A DNA stretch of 64,000 nt from Mycobacterium barrassiae (lineage in GTDB: Bacteria; Actinomycetota; Actinomycetes; Mycobacteriales; Mycobacteriaceae), in the NCBI RefSeq assembly GCF_025822765.1, contig NZ_JACKUK010000016.1, positions 64,458-128,457 on the forward strand, in the 5' to 3' direction. This document shows positions 35,880-44,508 of this stretch, in pieces. Below the pieces are notes generated by a model, which did not search any database, was not told the DNA's origin, and saw only the letters and a program-made list of their open reading frames with translations. The translations under genes were made by a program, and so were the position numbers. Positions within the stretch are counted from its first letter, which is position 1. Every line of letters begins with the position of its first letter.

Positions 35880-37079
35880 TCACGAAACAAAAGTGGGCAT
35901 GGATTCCCAGCCGCGGACCGCCGTGGTCGGAGACGGACGCGCGTTCGCCCAGTCGACCTCCCACGTCGGGAACCGTTTGAGGATCTCCTCGAGCGCGATA
36001 CGGCCTTCCAAGCGCGCCAACGCATTACCCATACAGAAGTGCGTGCCTGCGCCGAATGTCAAGTGCGAGTGTTGCTCTCGGTGGATGTCGAAGACGTCGC
36101 CATCCGGCGGAAAACGGTGGCGGTCCCGGTTGGCGGCACCGACGAGAAGCAGCATCGCGCTTCCCTCCGGCACGGTTTGGCCGTAGTGCTCGGTGTCGCG
36201 TGCTACGTATCGCGCCATCTGCAGCGCCGGTGGCTCCCAACGCAGGATCTCTTCGATCGCCTGAGGAATCAGAGTCGGGTTCTCCACGAGTTCGCGGCGC
36301 TGGTCGGGATAGTCGGCCAGGGTCTTACCCGCCCACCCGATCAACCGCGTCGTGGTCTCGGCGCCAGCGGTGGCGACCACGGTGAGGTACATGAGCAGTT
36401 CATCGCGGCGCAGCCGTCGCACGGTGCCAGTCTCGTCGGTGAACTCGACATTGAGCAGATCGGTCATGATGTCGTCGGAGGGATGCTCGGTTCGGTAGTC
36501 GATGAACTCGGCGAACACCTCGCCGGACGCCATCAGCGTCCGCTCTCCCTGGAGCGTGGCCTCGCCGTGGTCGGCCACCCTGCGCTGATGTTCTTCCGGG
36601 ATGCCGAGCAGCATGCCGATCACGCGCATCGGCATCTGCTCGCCGAGATCGTTGACGAAGTCGAACTTGCCTGTGCCCACCAACGGGTCGAGGCACCGGG
36701 CGGTGAACTCGCGGATCTGTGGCTCAAGTGCGGCCACCTTGCGCGGCGTGAACATCCGCGACAACAGGTTGCGCTGGATGTTGTGCAGCGGCGGATCCTC
36801 GAAAATCAGTGTGCCGGGCGGGATCTCCATCCCCGACTTGATGATCTCGAGCAGTGCGCCCTTGCCGGATATGAACGTCTCGTGATCGATCAGCGCCTTG
36901 TTGACGTCCTCGTAGCGACTCAACGCATAGAAGTCATGCTTGTCGTTGTAGTACAAGGGTGCTTCTTCGCGAATGCGTGCGAACACCCGGTGCGGGTTCA
37001 TATTGAGTTCGACGCTGTATGGGTCGTAATACAACTCGTCTGCAGTCTGCACGTCGGAGTTCTCAGCACTGATCGTCAC
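35880..37079 (-). CDS. Cytochrome P450
   Basis: A 399-residue soluble P450. It has AGAETTTRLIG (oxygen-binding helix) near residue 237, EEILRWEPP (ExxR helix), and a heme loop FGAGTHFCMGNALARLEG with the axial Cys at 349. I do not assign a CYP number. The start is ATG at 37079, preceded by a 141-base promoter region holding a variant of the GAGAA-N5-TTCTC operator (37208-37222). The SDR downstream could oxidise the alcohol it makes. No ferredoxin gene is adjacent. Confidence 0.92.
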   Translation of the reverse strand: MTISAENSDVQTADELYYDPYSVELNMNPHRVFARIREEAPLYYNDKHDFYALSRYEDVNKALIDHETFISGKGALLEIIKSGMEIPPGTLIFEDPPLHNIQRNLLSRMFTPRKVAALEPQIREFTARCLDPLVGTGKFDFVNDLGEQMPMRVIGMLLGIPEEHQRRVADHGEATLQGERTLMASGEVFAEFIDYRTEHPSDDIMTDLLNVEFTDETGTVRRLRRDELLMYLTVVATAGAETTTRLIGWAGKTLADYPDQRRELVENPTLIPQAIEEILRWEPPALQMARYVARDTEHYGQTVPEGSAMLLLVGAANRDRHRFPPDGDVFDIHREQHSHLTFGAGTHFCMGNALARLEGRIALEEILKRFPTWEVDWANARPSPTTAVRGWESMPTFVS

Positions 37080-37207
37080 GGGGTCGCCTCTCGCTGGACC
37101 AGGGATGTGTAAGACAAATGACTGTCCTTTGTCTCACAACTCTGGCATCGGCGACTCAATGGTGTCAACCACAGACTCGTTTCGGGCAATTTATACTCTC
37201 CGCTTAA

Positions 37208-37222
37208 CAGAACGTGCTTCTC
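37208..37222. promoter_or_regulatory. GAGAA-N5-TTCTC-like operator, one mismatch
   Basis: CAGAACGTGCTTCTC matches the shared operator core at 9 of 10 arm positions with the same 5-base spacing. It lies upstream of the P450 at 35880-37079 and overlaps the thioesterase stop by 2 bases. It is weaker evidence than the perfect copies. Confidence 0.4.
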
Positions 37223-38039
37223 AATCTCGTTGCGCGAAGCGGACGAGAGCCTCCTGGCCATACGAGGCGACCAGTGAGCCGTCGCGGGTGAGCACGTCGC
37301 CCCGACCGAAGCTGCGGCCGTGTGCCAGCAGGGGACTGTGCTGGCGCAACAGCAGCCAGTCGTCGGTGCGGAACGGCCGATGGAACCACACGGTGTGCGA
37401 GGTGACCGCGGAGGCGAACGTCGTGCCGTTACCGCGCTGGTCGGCTCCCTCGATCGGACGCAGGGCGGTACCGATCAAGGTCAGGTCGGTGGCATAGGCG
37501 GCCAGCGCCGGCGCCAGTGCGGGGTCCACGTCCGGGGTGCGCATCCAGACCTCGAATTCCGGCGGGCCGACGGTCGGCGCGTTGAGGTCGACGGCCGCTC
37601 GCGTCTCCCACGGGATCAGGTCGAGTGGGATCTCGTGCTCCGGGCCGAGCACCGGTCCGACGTCTGCGATCTCCTGGTGTTCGGGTCCGTCTTCGAGGAC
37701 ATGCATGCTGATCGAGGCGGTGGCGATGACGCCCCGACTCTGCGATGCGGTGATCGTGACCGTGCCGAACGACCGCCCCTCATGGGCGCGAACGGCCTGA
37801 TAGCGAACCGGCTCGTCGGCCGTGCCTTCCCGGGTGAACACCGTGTGCTGCGATTTGACCGCCTTATCCGGGCAGGTCAGCCTCGCGATCTGGAGGAACT
37901 GGCCCAGGAGTTGGCCGCCGAACACCCGGTAGTACTCCAGTTGCTGATTGCGGCCCTCGAACTCTGCCGTTTCGCCGTTTTGCGTCGACGGTCGGGTGAT
38001 GTCCAGGCAGCCGAGTAGATCGGTCCAGAGATCGGGCAC
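37221..38039 (-). CDS. TesB-like acyl-CoA thioesterase II, altered active site
   Basis: A 272-residue double-hotdog protein, close to E. coli TesB in length. The C-terminal VWFHRPFRTDDWLLL and RDGSLVAS-x-GQEA match TesB. By eye, the TesB catalytic Asp (in LDH) is Ser here (TSHTVWFH) and the Thr position reads Pro, while the Gln is kept. It may be a weak or specialised thioesterase, releasing CoA from an acyl-CoA. The start is GTG at 38039 with a weak ribosome site. A perfect 17-bp operator copy lies 30 bases upstream. It precedes the P450 operon on the same strand. Confidence 0.78.
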   Translation of the reverse strand: MPDLWTDLLGCLDITRPSTQNGETAEFEGRNQQLEYYRVFGGQLLGQFLQIARLTCPDKAVKSQHTVFTREGTADEPVRYQAVRAHEGRSFGTVTITASQSRGVIATASISMHVLEDGPEHQEIADVGPVLGPEHEIPLDLIPWETRAAVDLNAPTVGPPEFEVWMRTPDVDPALAPALAAYATDLTLIGTALRPIEGADQRGNGTTFASAVTSHTVWFHRPFRTDDWLLLRQHSPLLAHGRSFGRGDVLTRDGSLVASYGQEALVRFAQRD

Positions 38040-38068
38040 TCGCCCAGTGTAAGTCAGATTCTCTTCGA

Positions 38069-38085
38069 CGAGAACGTAGTTCTCG
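38069..38085. promoter_or_regulatory. GAGAA-N5-TTCTC operator copy before the thioesterase gene
   Basis: CGAGAACGTAGTTCTCG contains the perfect core GAGAA-N5-TTCTC. It lies between the TetR stop (38098) and the thioesterase start (38039) and would control the thioesterase and perhaps the P450 genes beyond. Confidence 0.6.
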
Positions 38086-38097
38086 GTTTGATTCGAG

Positions 38098-38823
38098 CTA
38101 GCTGGCGGCGAATCCGTGAGCGCAGAAGTCCCAGAGTTCTTCCGCGGTGATGGGGTGCGACGCAGCGTCGGTGGAGTCCTCGCCGGTGGATTGCGCCGCG
38201 TTGAACATCACCGTCTGCATCGTCATGGCCGCCATCCGCTTCGGATTGATGCCTTCCCGCAGCTGACCTGCGGCGCTGGCCTCCTCCATGAGCTCGGTCA
38301 GCAGTGCCAAAAGCGGTGCGTGGGCGATCTTCACCTCGGACGGATGAGAGACCAGAAGTCGTGGAGCGAAGTCGGTGAACAGGGGCCGCTTGGCGGTGGG
38401 ATCCGGGCGCGACGACTCGAACAGCAGCTGAATGGCGACTTTCAGGCGCTCGATCGGCTCATCCGGGCCGCTGGTGGCCGCCCGGATCTGGTCCGCGGAG
38501 CGGGCAAGGGCGTCTTCGAACAGCGCCAGCAGCAACTCGTGCTTACCGTCGAACTGCAGGTAGAAGCTTCGCAGCGACTGACGCGAGCGGTCGACGACCT
38601 CTTGGACGGTGAAGTCGGTGCTGCCCTTTTCGATGATGATCGCCTGGGCGGCATCGAGGAATCTCTGAACGCGTTGCGCGGCCCGGAGCTTGGCGGTTTT
38701 GATCGATCGCTCGACCGCGCGCTGCTTCCAGGCGGGTTCTTCGCTGGGAATGGTCACGGGCGGCTCGGATGCTGCCCGATTTGGGAGAACATGGACTGAC
38801 TGTACCGGAGAACGCCTTGCCAT
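38098..38823 (-). CDS. TetR-family regulator, candidate owner of the GAGAA-N5-TTCTC operator
   Basis: A 241-residue TetR protein with a charged N-terminal extension of about 45 residues before the helix-turn-helix (DFTVQEVVDRSRQSLRSFYLQF, about residues 68-90). The remainder is the ligand-binding helical domain. I chose the ATG at 38823; upstream in-frame codons run through the promoter. It is divergent from an acyl-CoA dehydrogenase gene, and one perfect operator copy lies between them (38879-38895), with another just past its stop. It is therefore the best candidate for binding the copies at 6411 and 46742 too. The ligand may be an acyl-CoA, by analogy with KstR/FadR-type TetR proteins. Confidence 0.82.
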   Translation of the reverse strand: MARRSPVQSVHVLPNRAASEPPVTIPSEEPAWKQRAVERSIKTAKLRAAQRVQRFLDAAQAIIIEKGSTDFTVQEVVDRSRQSLRSFYLQFDGKHELLLALFEDALARSADQIRAATSGPDEPIERLKVAIQLLFESSRPDPTAKRPLFTDFAPRLLVSHPSEVKIAHAPLLALLTELMEEASAAGQLREGINPKRMAAMTMQTVMFNAAQSTGEDSTDAASHPITAEELWDFCAHGFAAS

Positions 38824-38878
38824 TGCGGTCCTCGACCCCCTCGCGGCCAACGTGTCAGAGATTGTAACTTTCTCACCT

Positions 38879-38895
38879 GGAGAATAGTATTCTCC
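38879..38895. promoter_or_regulatory. GAGAA-N5-TTCTC operator in a divergent promoter
   Basis: GGAGAATAGTATTCTCC has perfect 8-bp arms around one G. It lies between the TetR gene (-) and the acyl-CoA dehydrogenase gene (+), the normal place for a TetR autoregulatory site. Confidence 0.7.
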
Positions 38896-38956
38896 TTTTA
38901 CTGGTAACAGTAGTCTTACCAAAAATTTGATCCGTGCTCGTTTGAGGGAGCGTCGT

Positions 38957-40132
38957 TTGCAGCTGACGTTCGACGCTGACGTCGAGGCCTTCCGTGCGGA
39001 GTTCATCGCCTTCCTGGACGAGCATCTGCCCGCGGACCTCGAGGCGCTGGACCGTTCGCGCTCCAGCAGCGATGTTCCGGACTGGGCCAGGCGCTGGCAG
39101 CGGCTGATGTTCGACAACGGCTGGCTGATGCCGGGCTATCCGCCCGAGTTCGGCGGCCGCAATGCCACCATCCTCCAGCAGTACGTCCACCAGGAGGAGT
39201 TGGCACGTCGCAGGTGCTATCTCACATTCAACCCGCAGGGCGTCGGCATTATCTCCGCGTCGCTCATCTCGTTCGGCACCCCCGAGCAGCAGCGGCGCTG
39301 GGCCGTCCCGATATTGCGCGCCGAGATGACGGCGTCGCTGGGGATGAGTGAGCCGGGTGCGGGATCCGATCTCGCCTCCCTGCGCACCCGCGCCGAACTC
39401 GACGGCGACGAGTTCGTGGTCAACGGGCAGAAGGTGTGGACCTCCGGCGCCCATGACGCCGACGTGCTTCTGACATTCGTTCGCACTGATCCGAATGCCC
39501 CCAAACACAAGGGCATCAGCGTGCTGCTGATTCCGACCGACCTGCCCGGTGTGGTGCGGCGTCCGTTCGCCTCGGTGTGCGATGTGGGCGACCTCGATTT
39601 CAACGAGGTGTTCTTCAACGACGTCCGGGTCCCGGCCGAGAACCTCGTCGGGCCGCTGAACGGTGGCTGGCAGGTGGCCAACGGCTCGCTGGGCCACGAG
39701 CGGAACATGTTGTGGCTCAGCTACGCCGACCGGTTGGAAGAACTCATCGAGGACTTTCGCCCCGCCACGGCGCTCGACCGTGACCGCTACGCCAGGCTGG
39801 CCATGGACAATCAGGCGCTCCGCCTGCTCGGCTCGGTGGCACTGGCACGCGCCGCGCGCGGCGACGAGGACGCCGCGGCGCTTTCCGTCCTCAAGCTCTT
39901 CGGCTCCGAAGCGTCGCAGTCGGCAGCCGAGTACGCGCTCGCCGCGGCGGGCGCCGACGGCCTGGACTGGCCCGGTTTCTCCGGTACCTACAGCGCGCAA
40001 CACCTCGACCTCTACCGGAGCGCCTGGTTCGAGCGATACGTGCGGACGTTCGGCGGCACCATCGCCGGCGGTACCTCCGAGATTCAACGCAACATCATCG
40101 CCCAGCGACTGCTGGGCCTACCCCGCAATTAG
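38957..40132 (+). CDS. Acyl-CoA dehydrogenase
   Basis: A 391-residue FAD-dependent acyl-CoA dehydrogenase. It has LGMSEPGAGSDLASLRT (flavin and substrate loop), FVVNGQKVWTSGAH, and a C-terminal RTFGGTIAGGTSEIQRNIIAQRLLG. The start is unusual: TTG at 38957 has GAGGGAG six bases upstream and is preferred over an in-frame TTG at 38927. It would introduce the alpha,beta double bond into an acyl-CoA. It is followed after 8 bases by an enoyl-CoA hydratase gene, the next beta-oxidation step. It is divergent from the TetR gene and under a perfect operator copy. Confidence 0.88.
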   Translation: MQLTFDADVEAFRAEFIAFLDEHLPADLEALDRSRSSSDVPDWARRWQRLMFDNGWLMPGYPPEFGGRNATILQQYVHQEELARRRCYLTFNPQGVGIISASLISFGTPEQQRRWAVPILRAEMTASLGMSEPGAGSDLASLRTRAELDGDEFVVNGQKVWTSGAHDADVLLTFVRTDPNAPKHKGISVLLIPTDLPGVVRRPFASVCDVGDLDFNEVFFNDVRVPAENLVGPLNGGWQVANGSLGHERNMLWLSYADRLEELIEDFRPATALDRDRYARLAMDNQALRLLGSVALARAARGDEDAAALSVLKLFGSEASQSAAEYALAAAGADGLDWPGFSGTYSAQHLDLYRSAWFERYVRTFGGTIAGGTSEIQRNIIAQRLLGLPRN

Positions 40133-40140
40133 GAACAACC

Positions 40141-40923
40141 GTGTACATCGAATACGAAGTCGCCGACAAGATCGCCACCATCACCTTGAACCGGCCTGAG
40201 GCCGCCAACGCGCAGAACATCGAGTTCCTCGACGAACTGGACGCCGCGTGGACCCGGGCGGCCGAGGACAATGACGTCGCGGTGATCATCCTGCGCGCCA
40301 ACGGAAAACACTTCTCGGCCGGACACGACCTGCGCGGCGGCGGACCCGTCCCGGACAAGATTACGCTCGAGTTCATCATCCAGCACGAGCACCGCCGCTA
40401 TCTCGAGTACACGCTGAAATGGCGCAACGTGCCCAAGCCGTCGATCGCGGCCGTGCAGGGCCGCTGCATCTCCGGCGGCCTGCTGCTGTGCTGGCCGTGC
40501 GACCTGATCATCGCCGCCGACGATGCGCTGTTCTCCGATCCGGTGGTGCTGATGGGCATCGGGGGAGTCGAATACCACGGCCACACCTGGGAACTGGGCC
40601 CGCGCAAGGCCAAGGAGATCCTCTTCACGGGTCGGGCGATGACGGCCGACGAGGTCGCGAGCACCGGAATGGTCAACCGGGTGGTGCCGCGCGACCAACT
40701 CGATTCCGAGACCAGGGCGCTGGCCGAGCAGATCGCCAAGATGCCGAGTTTCGCGCTGCGCCAAGCCAAGCGGGCCGTCAACCAGACCCTCGACGTGCAG
40801 GGCTTCTACGCGGCCATCCAATCGGTGTTCGACATCCACCAGACCGGCCACGGCAACGCGCTGAGCGTGAGCGGCTGGCCGGTGCTGGTGAACCTCGATG
40901 ACATGAAGGCGAACATCCAGTAG
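40141..40923 (+). CDS. Enoyl-CoA hydratase
   Basis: A 260-residue crotonase-fold protein of normal length. It has HFSAGHDLRGG (first oxyanion loop), VQGRCISGGLLLCWPCDLIIAADDALFSDPV (second loop), and a C-terminal RQAKRAVNQTLD helix. The start is GTG at 40141. It is coupled to the acyl-CoA dehydrogenase gene upstream and likely hydrates its product. Its end converges on the minus-strand operon at 40938, with only 14 bases between the stops. The exact catalytic acid pair of canonical hydratases is not clear, so isomerase or lyase action is possible. Confidence 0.85.
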   Translation: MYIEYEVADKIATITLNRPEAANAQNIEFLDELDAAWTRAAEDNDVAVIILRANGKHFSAGHDLRGGGPVPDKITLEFIIQHEHRRYLEYTLKWRNVPKPSIAAVQGRCISGGLLLCWPCDLIIAADDALFSDPVVLMGIGGVEYHGHTWELGPRKAKEILFTGRAMTADEVASTGMVNRVVPRDQLDSETRALAEQIAKMPSFALRQAKRAVNQTLDVQGFYAAIQSVFDIHQTGHGNALSVSGWPVLVNLDDMKANIQ

Positions 40924-40937
40924 CAGCTGCAGGGCAG

Positions 40938-41729
40938 CTAAAGGTGGGCGAGGCGGGGAACCGAGCCGCGGGCCCGCAGCCCCGCCCCGGCCCTGCGCGT
41001 GAGTTCCTTTGAGCTACCGAGCAATCCGTCGAGAACCAGTGCGCGCTCGATGTGGTGGTGCAGCTCGTGCTCGGCGGTGAAGCCGATGCCGGCCAGCACC
41101 TGCTGGCAGTGTTTGGCCGCGGTCAGCGCGGCTTTGCCTGCGGCGGCCTTGCCCAGCAGCGCGGTCAGGTCGGGGTTGTCGTCGCCGGGCAGTGCCAGCG
41201 TCGCCTCTGCGCCTTCGATCGCCACCAGGGTCTCGGCCAGTCGGTGCCGGACCGCCTGGAAGGACGCGATCGGCTTACCGAACTGGACGCGGTCCAGCGC
41301 GTGTTGGCGCGCCAGCGACAGCATCGCCCGTGCCGAGCCCACCAGCCACCAGCCGACGGCGCGACGGGCATCGGGCAGCCGTGGATGCCCGCCCTCCTCG
41401 ACCCGCCGCAACGGCAGCCCGCCGAGCGTCGAGCTCTCGTCGGCCGTGACGTAGTCCCATACCACCCAACCTCCGCCCGCGTAGGGGAGCGCGGGGGTCG
41501 CGCCCTCGTCGGGGCTGGAGGCCAGCAGCACCACATCGTTGAGAACGGAGGCGTGCGAACCTGTTTCGCCAAGCAGGCGGAATACCAGAGGGATCGCCAC
41601 CTCGGACATGTCGGACAGCATCTCGGCCCAGCCGAGCTCGGCGAGTGCGGCGTCGAGTTCGGCGCCGGACGTCGACAGCATCGTCTTGCGCAGGCCGTCT
41701 TCGAGCAGTTCGAGCGATTCGTTGTCCAC
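40938..41729 (-). CDS. Reduced acyl-CoA dehydrogenase-like protein (probable partner subunit)
   Basis: A 263-residue protein resembling the C-terminal helical part of acyl-CoA dehydrogenases (RVQFGKPIASFQAVRHRLAETLVAIEGAEATL) behind a shortened and unconserved N-terminal half. Typical members are 370-400 residues. It lies 2 bases behind a full-length acyl-CoA dehydrogenase gene. In mycobacterial steroid catabolism, paired ACAD genes such as chsE1/chsE2 make heteromeric enzymes, so this is probably a non-catalytic or half-site partner. The GTG at 41729 has AAGGAG upstream. It is the last gene of the seven-gene Rieske operon. Confidence 0.72.
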   Translation of the reverse strand: MDNESLELLEDGLRKTMLSTSGAELDAALAELGWAEMLSDMSEVAIPLVFRLLGETGSHASVLNDVVLLASSPDEGATPALPYAGGGWVVWDYVTADESSTLGGLPLRRVEEGGHPRLPDARRAVGWWLVGSARAMLSLARQHALDRVQFGKPIASFQAVRHRLAETLVAIEGAEATLALPGDDNPDLTALLGKAAAGKAALTAAKHCQQVLAGIGFTAEHELHHHIERALVLDGLLGSSKELTRRAGAGLRARGSVPRLAHL

Positions 41730-41731
41730 GA

Positions 41732-42865
41732 TCACTCCTTCCCGAGGTCCAGCAGGCGGCGGGCGATGATGTTGCGTTGCACCTCGGCCGTGCCGCCGTA
41801 GATGGTGGCCGCCCGGGAGTACAGGTACTCGGTGCGCCATTCGGTGTCGTCGAGCTCGATGACACCGGGTAGCAGATCGCGGACGGTGTCGTACAGCTTT
41901 TGTTCGGCGCCGGCCAGCAACACCTTGTCGATCGAGGTGTCCGCTCCCAGCTTGTTGCCGTCGGCGAGCCGAAGCTGGGTGGCCCGTGACCGGCAGCGCA
42001 GCGTATGCAGTGCCAGGTAGGTCTCGCCCAACTCCGAATCCGCGCTCTGGCCAAGGCTTTTCACCTCGCCGACCAGTGCGTCCAACCGTGAGTACAGGTA
42101 GGCGATGCGCTGCCAGAAGCACGTTGAGCGCTCATAGGGCAGCAGGTCCATCGCGACCTGCCAACCGTCGCCGGGGTTTCCGAGCATCCGGTCGGCGGGC
42201 ACGACGACGTCGTCGAAGTAGACCTCGCAGAACTCGTCGACGCCGTGCATTGTGCGCAGGGGGCGGACGTCGACGCCCGGACTGTCCATGTCGACGAAGA
42301 AGGCGGTGATGCCCGAATGTCCCGGCCCAGTTCGGGTGAGCAGCACGCAACGCTTCGCGTACTGGGCGAAGCTGGTCCACACCTTCTGGCCGTTGATCAC
42401 CCACTCGTCGCTGCGCTGTTGGGCGCGGGTGCTCAATGACGCGAGGTCGCTGCCCGAGCCCGGCTCGGAGAAGCCCTGGCACCACGTCTCCTCGCCCGAC
42501 AGCAGGCGCGGCACCATCTCGGCGGCGAGTTCGGGTCGCGCGTAGTCGATCATCGTGGGGGTCAGCACTTCAAGCATCGAGTACGGACCCGGGTCGTCGA
42601 GCCGTCGGCCGACGACCTCCTCGCCGACGATGGCGCGCAAGATCATCGGCCCGCCGAGGCCGCCAGCGGATTCCGGCCAGCCCCATCGCATCCAGCCCGC
42701 GTCGTAAAGCTCCTTCAGCACGCGGGCGTGCTGCGTGTGCTTGGCGTTTAGCGAGTGGTCGCCGGGGGGCGGGGTCAGGTCGTGGCTGTCCAGCCACGCG
42801 ACCAACTGCGAGCGAAACTCGGCGACTGTCGCGAACTCGGTACCAGCCGTCAGTTCGCTGGTCAT
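41732..42865 (-). CDS. Acyl-CoA dehydrogenase, full-length partner
   Basis: A 377-residue acyl-CoA dehydrogenase. It has CQGFSEPGSGSDLASLSTR, WVINGQKVWTSFAQ and a C-terminal TIYGGTAEVQRNIIARRLLDLG. It would oxidise a CoA-bound side chain or ring. The ATG overlaps the stop of the SnoaL-like gene by 4 bases, and a reduced paralogue follows 2 bases later, so the two probably form a heteromer. Position at the end of a ring-hydroxylating operon suggests that it acts after the substrate has been activated to a CoA ester. Confidence 0.87.
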   Translation of the reverse strand: MTSELTAGTEFATVAEFRSQLVAWLDSHDLTPPPGDHSLNAKHTQHARVLKELYDAGWMRWGWPESAGGLGGPMILRAIVGEEVVGRRLDDPGPYSMLEVLTPTMIDYARPELAAEMVPRLLSGEETWCQGFSEPGSGSDLASLSTRAQQRSDEWVINGQKVWTSFAQYAKRCVLLTRTGPGHSGITAFFVDMDSPGVDVRPLRTMHGVDEFCEVYFDDVVVPADRMLGNPGDGWQVAMDLLPYERSTCFWQRIAYLYSRLDALVGEVKSLGQSADSELGETYLALHTLRCRSRATQLRLADGNKLGADTSIDKVLLAGAEQKLYDTVRDLLPGVIELDDTEWRTEYLYSRAATIYGGTAEVQRNIIARRLLDLGKE

Positions 42866-43296
42866 CCGGCCTCCGGCCGACCGATCGCGTGCGGTCGACC
42901 CGAGTCGTGCTCGCCGCTGCGGCGAATGAACGTCATGGCCCTGGTTTTCAGCCGCCAGCCGTCGTCGGTGCGGACGTAGGTGTCGTTGTAGTAGCCGATG
43001 CGCATGTCGTGTTTGGAGTGCTCGATGAAACACAACGGCTGTGTGCCGGTGGCCTTGTCGGGATCGCCGGCGTCAAGGGTCACCAGCGACGTGCCCGTCA
43101 TGAACAGGCCCTTGGGGGCGGCCTCGACGAGTTCGGGGAAGCGCGCCAACGTATACGTGGAACCGAACGCGCTGTACGTGCCGTCCGGCGTGAACACCGA
43201 GATCAGGCCGTCGATGTCGCCCTGCGTGATGGTGACCGCGTACTTGGCGAGCAGCTGCTGGATCTCGACGAGGTCGTCAGTTCTAGATGGCGTCAT
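42862..43296 (-). CDS. SnoaL/NTF2-like protein
   Basis: A 144-residue protein with the cone-shaped NTF2-like fold pattern: an N-terminal helix (DDLVEIQQLLAKYAVTITQGDIDGLISVFTPDGTY) and a C-terminal strand GWRLKTRAMTFIRR. This superfamily includes steroid isomerases, polyketide cyclases, limonene epoxide hydrolase and small subunits of ring-hydroxylating dioxygenases. In this operon either an isomerase role or a small (beta) subunit for the Rieske enzyme is possible; the sequence does not decide. It overlaps the amidohydrolase gene by 14 bases. Confidence 0.78.
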   Translation of the reverse strand: MTPSRTDDLVEIQQLLAKYAVTITQGDIDGLISVFTPDGTYSAFGSTYTLARFPELVEAAPKGLFMTGTSLVTLDAGDPDKATGTQPLCFIEHSKHDMRIGYYNDTYVRTDDGWRLKTRAMTFIRRSGEHDSGRPHAIGRPEAG

Positions 43297-44506
43297 TCTT
43301 GAAGACCTTACCGCCCTTCATTACAAAACTTACATCCCGTGTAACGGTGATATCCGCCAGCGGATCCCCGGGCACGGCGATGATGTCGGCGAGGTATCCC
43401 TCGGCGATGCGGCCGAGGTCCGGCTTGTCGATCAGATCCGCGGCGACGACCGTCGCCGCCCGCAGCACGGCGTCGGCAGGCATGCCCCAGTCGAACAACG
43501 TGACAAGTTCATCGGCGTTTTTTCCGTGCGGAATCGCGGGCGCGTCGGAGCCGACGGCGATCTTCACTCCGGCCTCATATGCCGCCTGTATCGAGGTACG
43601 CGCCTTCGGGAACATCTCGGCGGCCTTGTCCTGCAACTCCTTTGGAGCCCTCGACACATCCATCGCCTCGGCCAGTCGACGGGTGGTCACCAGGAACCGG
43701 TCGTTGTCCACCAGCATCTTGATGGCCTCGTCGTCCATCAGGAAGCCATGCTCGATGCAGTCGATACCGCACGCCACGGCGTGCTTGACGGCCTCGGCCC
43801 CGTGGGTGTGCGCGGCGACTTTCAGGCCGCGGCGATGCGCCTCGTCGACGATCGCCCGCAGTTCCTCATCCGAATAATGTTGTGCGCCAGCCTCGCCGGT
43901 CAGCGACATCACTCCGCCGGACACACACACCTTGATCACCAGGGCGCCGTGTTTGATCTGGTAACGGACGGCTTTTCGGACCTCGTCGACGCCGTTGGCG
44001 ATGCCCTCCTCGACCGTCAACTCGAGCGCACCGGGCATGAACGCGGCGAACATCGTCGGATCGAGATGCCCACCGGTCGGAGTGATGGCGTGACCCGCCG
44101 GCACAATGCGCGGACCGTCGATCCATCCCGCGTCGATGGCCTTGCCGAGCGACACGTCGAGCAGGTAACCGCCCGTCTTGACGAACAATCCGAGGTTGCG
44201 CACCGTGGTGAACCCCGCATGCAGGGTGCGCCTGGCGTTACCGATGGCGCGCAGCACCCGGGTCGCGGGATCGTCCTGCACCTGGGACAGGCCGGGGGTC
44301 TCGCCCCGCCCGCCCATCAGGAGGTTGACCTCCATGTCCATCAGGCCGGGCAGCAGGATGGCATCGCCCAGATCGATGATCTGATCGTCGGGGCCTGCCG
44401 TTCCGCCGACGCCGACGATCCGATCGTCTTCGATGCGAACGATTCCCGGCCGGACGATCTCGCCGGCGTCGACGTCGAGTAGACCCGCGGCCTTGAGGGT
44501 CACCAC
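43283..44506 (-). CDS. Amidohydrolase (imidazolonepropionase/prolidase-like) with altered first metal motif
   Basis: A 407-residue TIM-barrel amidohydrolase. The usual first motif HxH after PGLxD is absent: the region reads PGLMDMEVNLLMGG, so Glu and Asn replace both His. A later Lys (IKVCVSGG), HTH (AAHTHG), EHG and SDAPA are present, so the second metal site looks complete. It may be mononuclear. The start is one of two adjacent GTG codons, 44506 or 44503. It follows the small hypothetical gene by 2 bases. It probably hydrolyses a lactone, amide or ring in this pathway. Confidence 0.8.
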   Translation of the reverse strand: MVTLKAAGLLDVDAGEIVRPGIVRIEDDRIVGVGGTAGPDDQIIDLGDAILLPGLMDMEVNLLMGGRGETPGLSQVQDDPATRVLRAIGNARRTLHAGFTTVRNLGLFVKTGGYLLDVSLGKAIDAGWIDGPRIVPAGHAITPTGGHLDPTMFAAFMPGALELTVEEGIANGVDEVRKAVRYQIKHGALVIKVCVSGGVMSLTGEAGAQHYSDEELRAIVDEAHRRGLKVAAHTHGAEAVKHAVACGIDCIEHGFLMDDEAIKMLVDNDRFLVTTRRLAEAMDVSRAPKELQDKAAEMFPKARTSIQAAYEAGVKIAVGSDAPAIPHGKNADELVTLFDWGMPADAVLRAATVVAADLIDKPDLGRIAEGYLADIIAVPGDPLADITVTRDVSFVMKGGKVFKNDAI

Positions 44507-44508
44507 TG

